In this document: positions 62,807 through 64,000 of the stretch, piece after piece
Layout of the letters: each line of letters opens with the position of its first letter
Position numbering within the stretch: position 1 is the stretch's first letter
NCBI GenBank assembly: GCA_030054095.1
Contig: JASGCO010000004.1
Span: forward strand, 1-64,000
Length of the DNA stretch: 64,000 nt
Direction: 5' to 3'
From: Sediminibacterium sp.
GTDB lineage: Bacteria; Bacteroidota; Bacteroidia; B-17B0; Aurantibacillaceae
Translations under genes and position numbers: made by a program
Notes under the pieces: generated by a model
What the model was told of the DNA's origin: nothing
The model's input: only the letters and a program-made list of their open reading frames with translations
Database searches by the model: none

Positions 62807-63159
62807 TTTTTTGAAGAATTACCGTAGGCACAGTGCCTGCAACCATTTCCGCAGCATCTTCCTTTTAAATAATGATATAATTCCGTAAATACCAGATAAG
62901 GTCCTTCCTTGTAATAGTGTCTGTTTTCTTCCAGATTACCGGCTGAAGGACTCATTCTTTGTCCGGCCGATTTCACCATTTCATTGAGTTGAATGAGGCA
63001 GTTTGAGCAAAGGCAGTCGTAACTGGTCTCTTTAAGATAGTGCCTGGTACTATCCATTACATCAACCTGCATACAAGCACAGGATGCAATTTCCTCCGAT
63101 TTGCATTCAAATGAACTACCACAACGGGCACACGTCTTTATCTTATGTTTTTCCTGCAT
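62803..63159 (-). CDS. Cys-rich CWC / DUF5522 fusion protein
   Basis: 118 residues from ATG 63159; an upstream in-frame TTG at 63189 would add ten residues with no family support. N-terminal half: KTCARCGSSFECK and ASCACMQ (Cys 10, 13, 19, 27, 29), the CWC zinc-ribbon-like pattern, then CLCSNCL. C-terminal half: YLVFTELYHYLKGRCCGNGCRHCAYG, split for length, the DUF5522 pattern. Both halves are probably metal-binding. These domains are often neighbours in Bacteroidota and are here fused. It is the first gene behind the cobalamin riboswitch and its stop overlaps the next start by 4 bases. Confidence 0.85.
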   Translation of the reverse strand: MQEKHKIKTCARCGSSFECKSEEIASCACMQVDVMDSTRHYLKETSYDCLCSNCLIQLNEMVKSAGQRMSPSAGNLEENRHYYKEGPYLVFTELYHYLKGRCCGNGCRHCAYGNSSKK

Positions 63160-63198
63160 ACTTACACTACCCCAGTCCGCGAGGGCCAATGTGTTTCA

Positions 63199-63360
63199 AT
63201 TCCGGCAGTTCTCCTGACTTGTTGCCTCACCGGGCGCCTTCTCATTCTGATGGGCAGAACAATGGCATTTGCCTGATGATATAACAACTTACAGTTGCGC
63301 GACAGTTAAGGATTTTCACCTTATTCTCTTTTCATCATTACACTAATGAACCGGAATCGG
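63199..63360 (-). promoter_or_regulatory. Cobalamin (B12) riboswitch
   Basis: On the minus strand the class signatures are clear: GGTGAAAATCC, then the CGCGCAACTGTAA core, and the B12 box GTCAGGAGAACTGCC. The closing P1 stem is ATTCCGG (63351-63357) with CCGGAAT (63199-63205), a perfect 7-bp match. The start codon lies 40 bases beyond. Cobalamin should lower expression of the CWC/DUF5522 and T9SS genes downstream. Confidence 0.93.
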
Positions 63361-63456
63361 ATCTAAAAGTATCCATTTATCCTTTTACAGACAAATTAAT
63401 TTACGTTAAAGGCCACTTTCTTTTGCCCGTACCTTTATGGCATAGCGTTACCCAAA

Positions 63457-63492
63457 CAAAAAAAGCGGCCTTACTGAAAAGTAGGCCGCTTT
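63457..63492 (-). terminator. Terminator of edge-cut T9SS gene
   Basis: GC-rich stem AAAGCGGCC/GGCCGCTTT, extended inside by TAC/GTA around a small bulge, followed on the minus strand by seven Ts. It separates the edge gene from the riboswitch operon. Confidence 0.85.
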
Positions 63493-63514
63493 ATAAATTA
63501 AAACCTAAAAAGGG

Positions 63515-64000
63515 TTATTCTTTTATTAACCGTATCACCTCTGTTCTACCATTAGTGGTTACTTCGATCAGATATAAACCACTTGCATTCGAAGAAAGAT
63601 CAACACTATGCTGTCCCGCTTCTAATTTCTGGCTCATAATCATTTCGCCTATCAGATTGATAATACGCACCTGTGCTGCAGATTTTACATCTATGGTAAA
63701 CTGCGCTTTTGTTGGATTAGGGAAGATACTGACCATACCAGACTCCTGACCTTGCTTTACAATACCAAGACATGGGCTTACATTTTGGGTGATGGTAATT
63801 ACTTTGTTACAGCCATTGCTTGTGCCGGTTACTGTATAAGTGGTGGTAACACTCGGTGTAATTGCAATTGCAGAGGTTGATGCACCTGTACTCCACGAAT
63901 AGGTGGTAGCTCCCGAAGCTGTTAATGTTGCGCTGTTTCCGACACAAATTAAACTAGCCGTTGACGCTGCCGCTACATTTGGCAAAGGTGTTACAGTAAT
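63515..64000 (-). CDS. C-terminal part of a T9SS-sorted surface protein
   Basis: The frame is open to the right window edge, so the N-terminus is missing. Visible are about 161 residues: an Ig/PKD-like segment with SLICVGNSATLTASGATTYSW in part and TPSVTTTYTVTGTSNGC, then a type A sorting domain (MVSIFPNPTKAQFTID, NLIGEMIMSQ, LSSNASGLYLIEV). The repeat segment closely resembles the Ig-like segments of the FG-GAP protein at 39-41 kb, so the two may belong to the same family of surface proteins. A strong terminator follows. Confidence 0.9.
   Translation of the reverse strand: MTVTPLPNVAAASTASLICVGNSATLTASGATTYSWSTGASTSAIAITPSVTTTYTVTGTSNGCNKVITITQNVSPCLGIVKQGQESGMVSIFPNPTKAQFTIDVKSAAQVRIINLIGEMIMSQKLEAGQHSVDLSSNASGLYLIEVTTNGRTEVIRLIKE

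Overview
The window looks like a chromosomal segment of a free-living member of the Bacteroidota. Four proteins end in type IX secretion (T9SS) type A sorting domains. There is a TonB-dependent receptor paired with a DUF4249 lipoprotein, a DUF5723 barrel and a CWC/DUF5522 protein. Many starts are preceded by the Bacteroidota -7 promoter element TAnnTTTG, and Shine-Dalgarno sequences are rare. Base composition looks moderately AT-rich. I see no rRNA, tRNA, CRISPR array, insertion sequence or prophage.

Layout. 1-10.2 kb: a secreted protein cut by the window edge, a lipoprotein MsrA, a small exported protein and RarA. These are followed by a four-gene minus-strand envelope operon: lipoprotein, DUF5723 barrel, T9SS cargo, and a PorE-like TPR/propeller protein ending in a SPOR-like domain. 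10.4-16.5 kb: a membrane protein, a small conserved protein, an NtrC-type regulator, a divergent XRE regulator and internally duplicated secreted protein, a thioredoxin-fold protein and a glycine-rich surface protein. 16.7-23.8 kb, all minus: uvrB, a TlpA-like protein with DUF4369/DUF5106-like regions, and the DUF4249/TonB receptor pair. 24.1-31.4 kb, all plus: hisS-hutH-NTR-like protein-ppa, YceI, MarR, rimO, rdgB. 31.5-34.5 kb: a TPP riboswitch followed by thiM-thiE-thiD-tenA, a thiamine salvage operon. 34.7-36.5 kb: a DUF4157 protein with a second HExxH site, resembling cargo of contractile injection systems. 36.6-44.6 kb, minus: lon, then an operon of a small protein, mazG, PAP2 phosphatase, GT39 transferase and an AT-rich FG-GAP/T9SS protein. 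44.7-49.3 kb, plus: thrS, infC (AUC start, structured leader), a methyltransferase and a GT4 glycosyltransferase. 49.5-61.8 kb, minus: a secreted WD40-metacaspase, an M48 metalloprotease, and a DUF58/transglutaminase/MoxR module. 61.8-64 kb, minus: a cobalamin riboswitch driving a Cys-rich CWC/DUF5522 protein and a T9SS-sorted protein, then a second edge-cut T9SS protein.

How it fits together. Much of the window is cell envelope: surface display through T9SS, outer-membrane import and periplasmic proteolysis. This is interspersed with housekeeping genes for tRNA charging, translation initiation, ribosome modification, DNA repair and nucleotide-pool cleaning. Two vitamin-sensing riboswitches point to scavenging of thiamine precursors and corrinoids. 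The points most worth a second look are the B12-riboswitch operon, the AUC-start infC with its putative leader peptide and complementary hairpin loops, the orphan DUF4157 protein, the PorE-like SPOR protein, and several genes whose promoter element sits so close to the start codon that the mRNA should be leaderless. All assignments come from reading motifs by eye; no database search was run.
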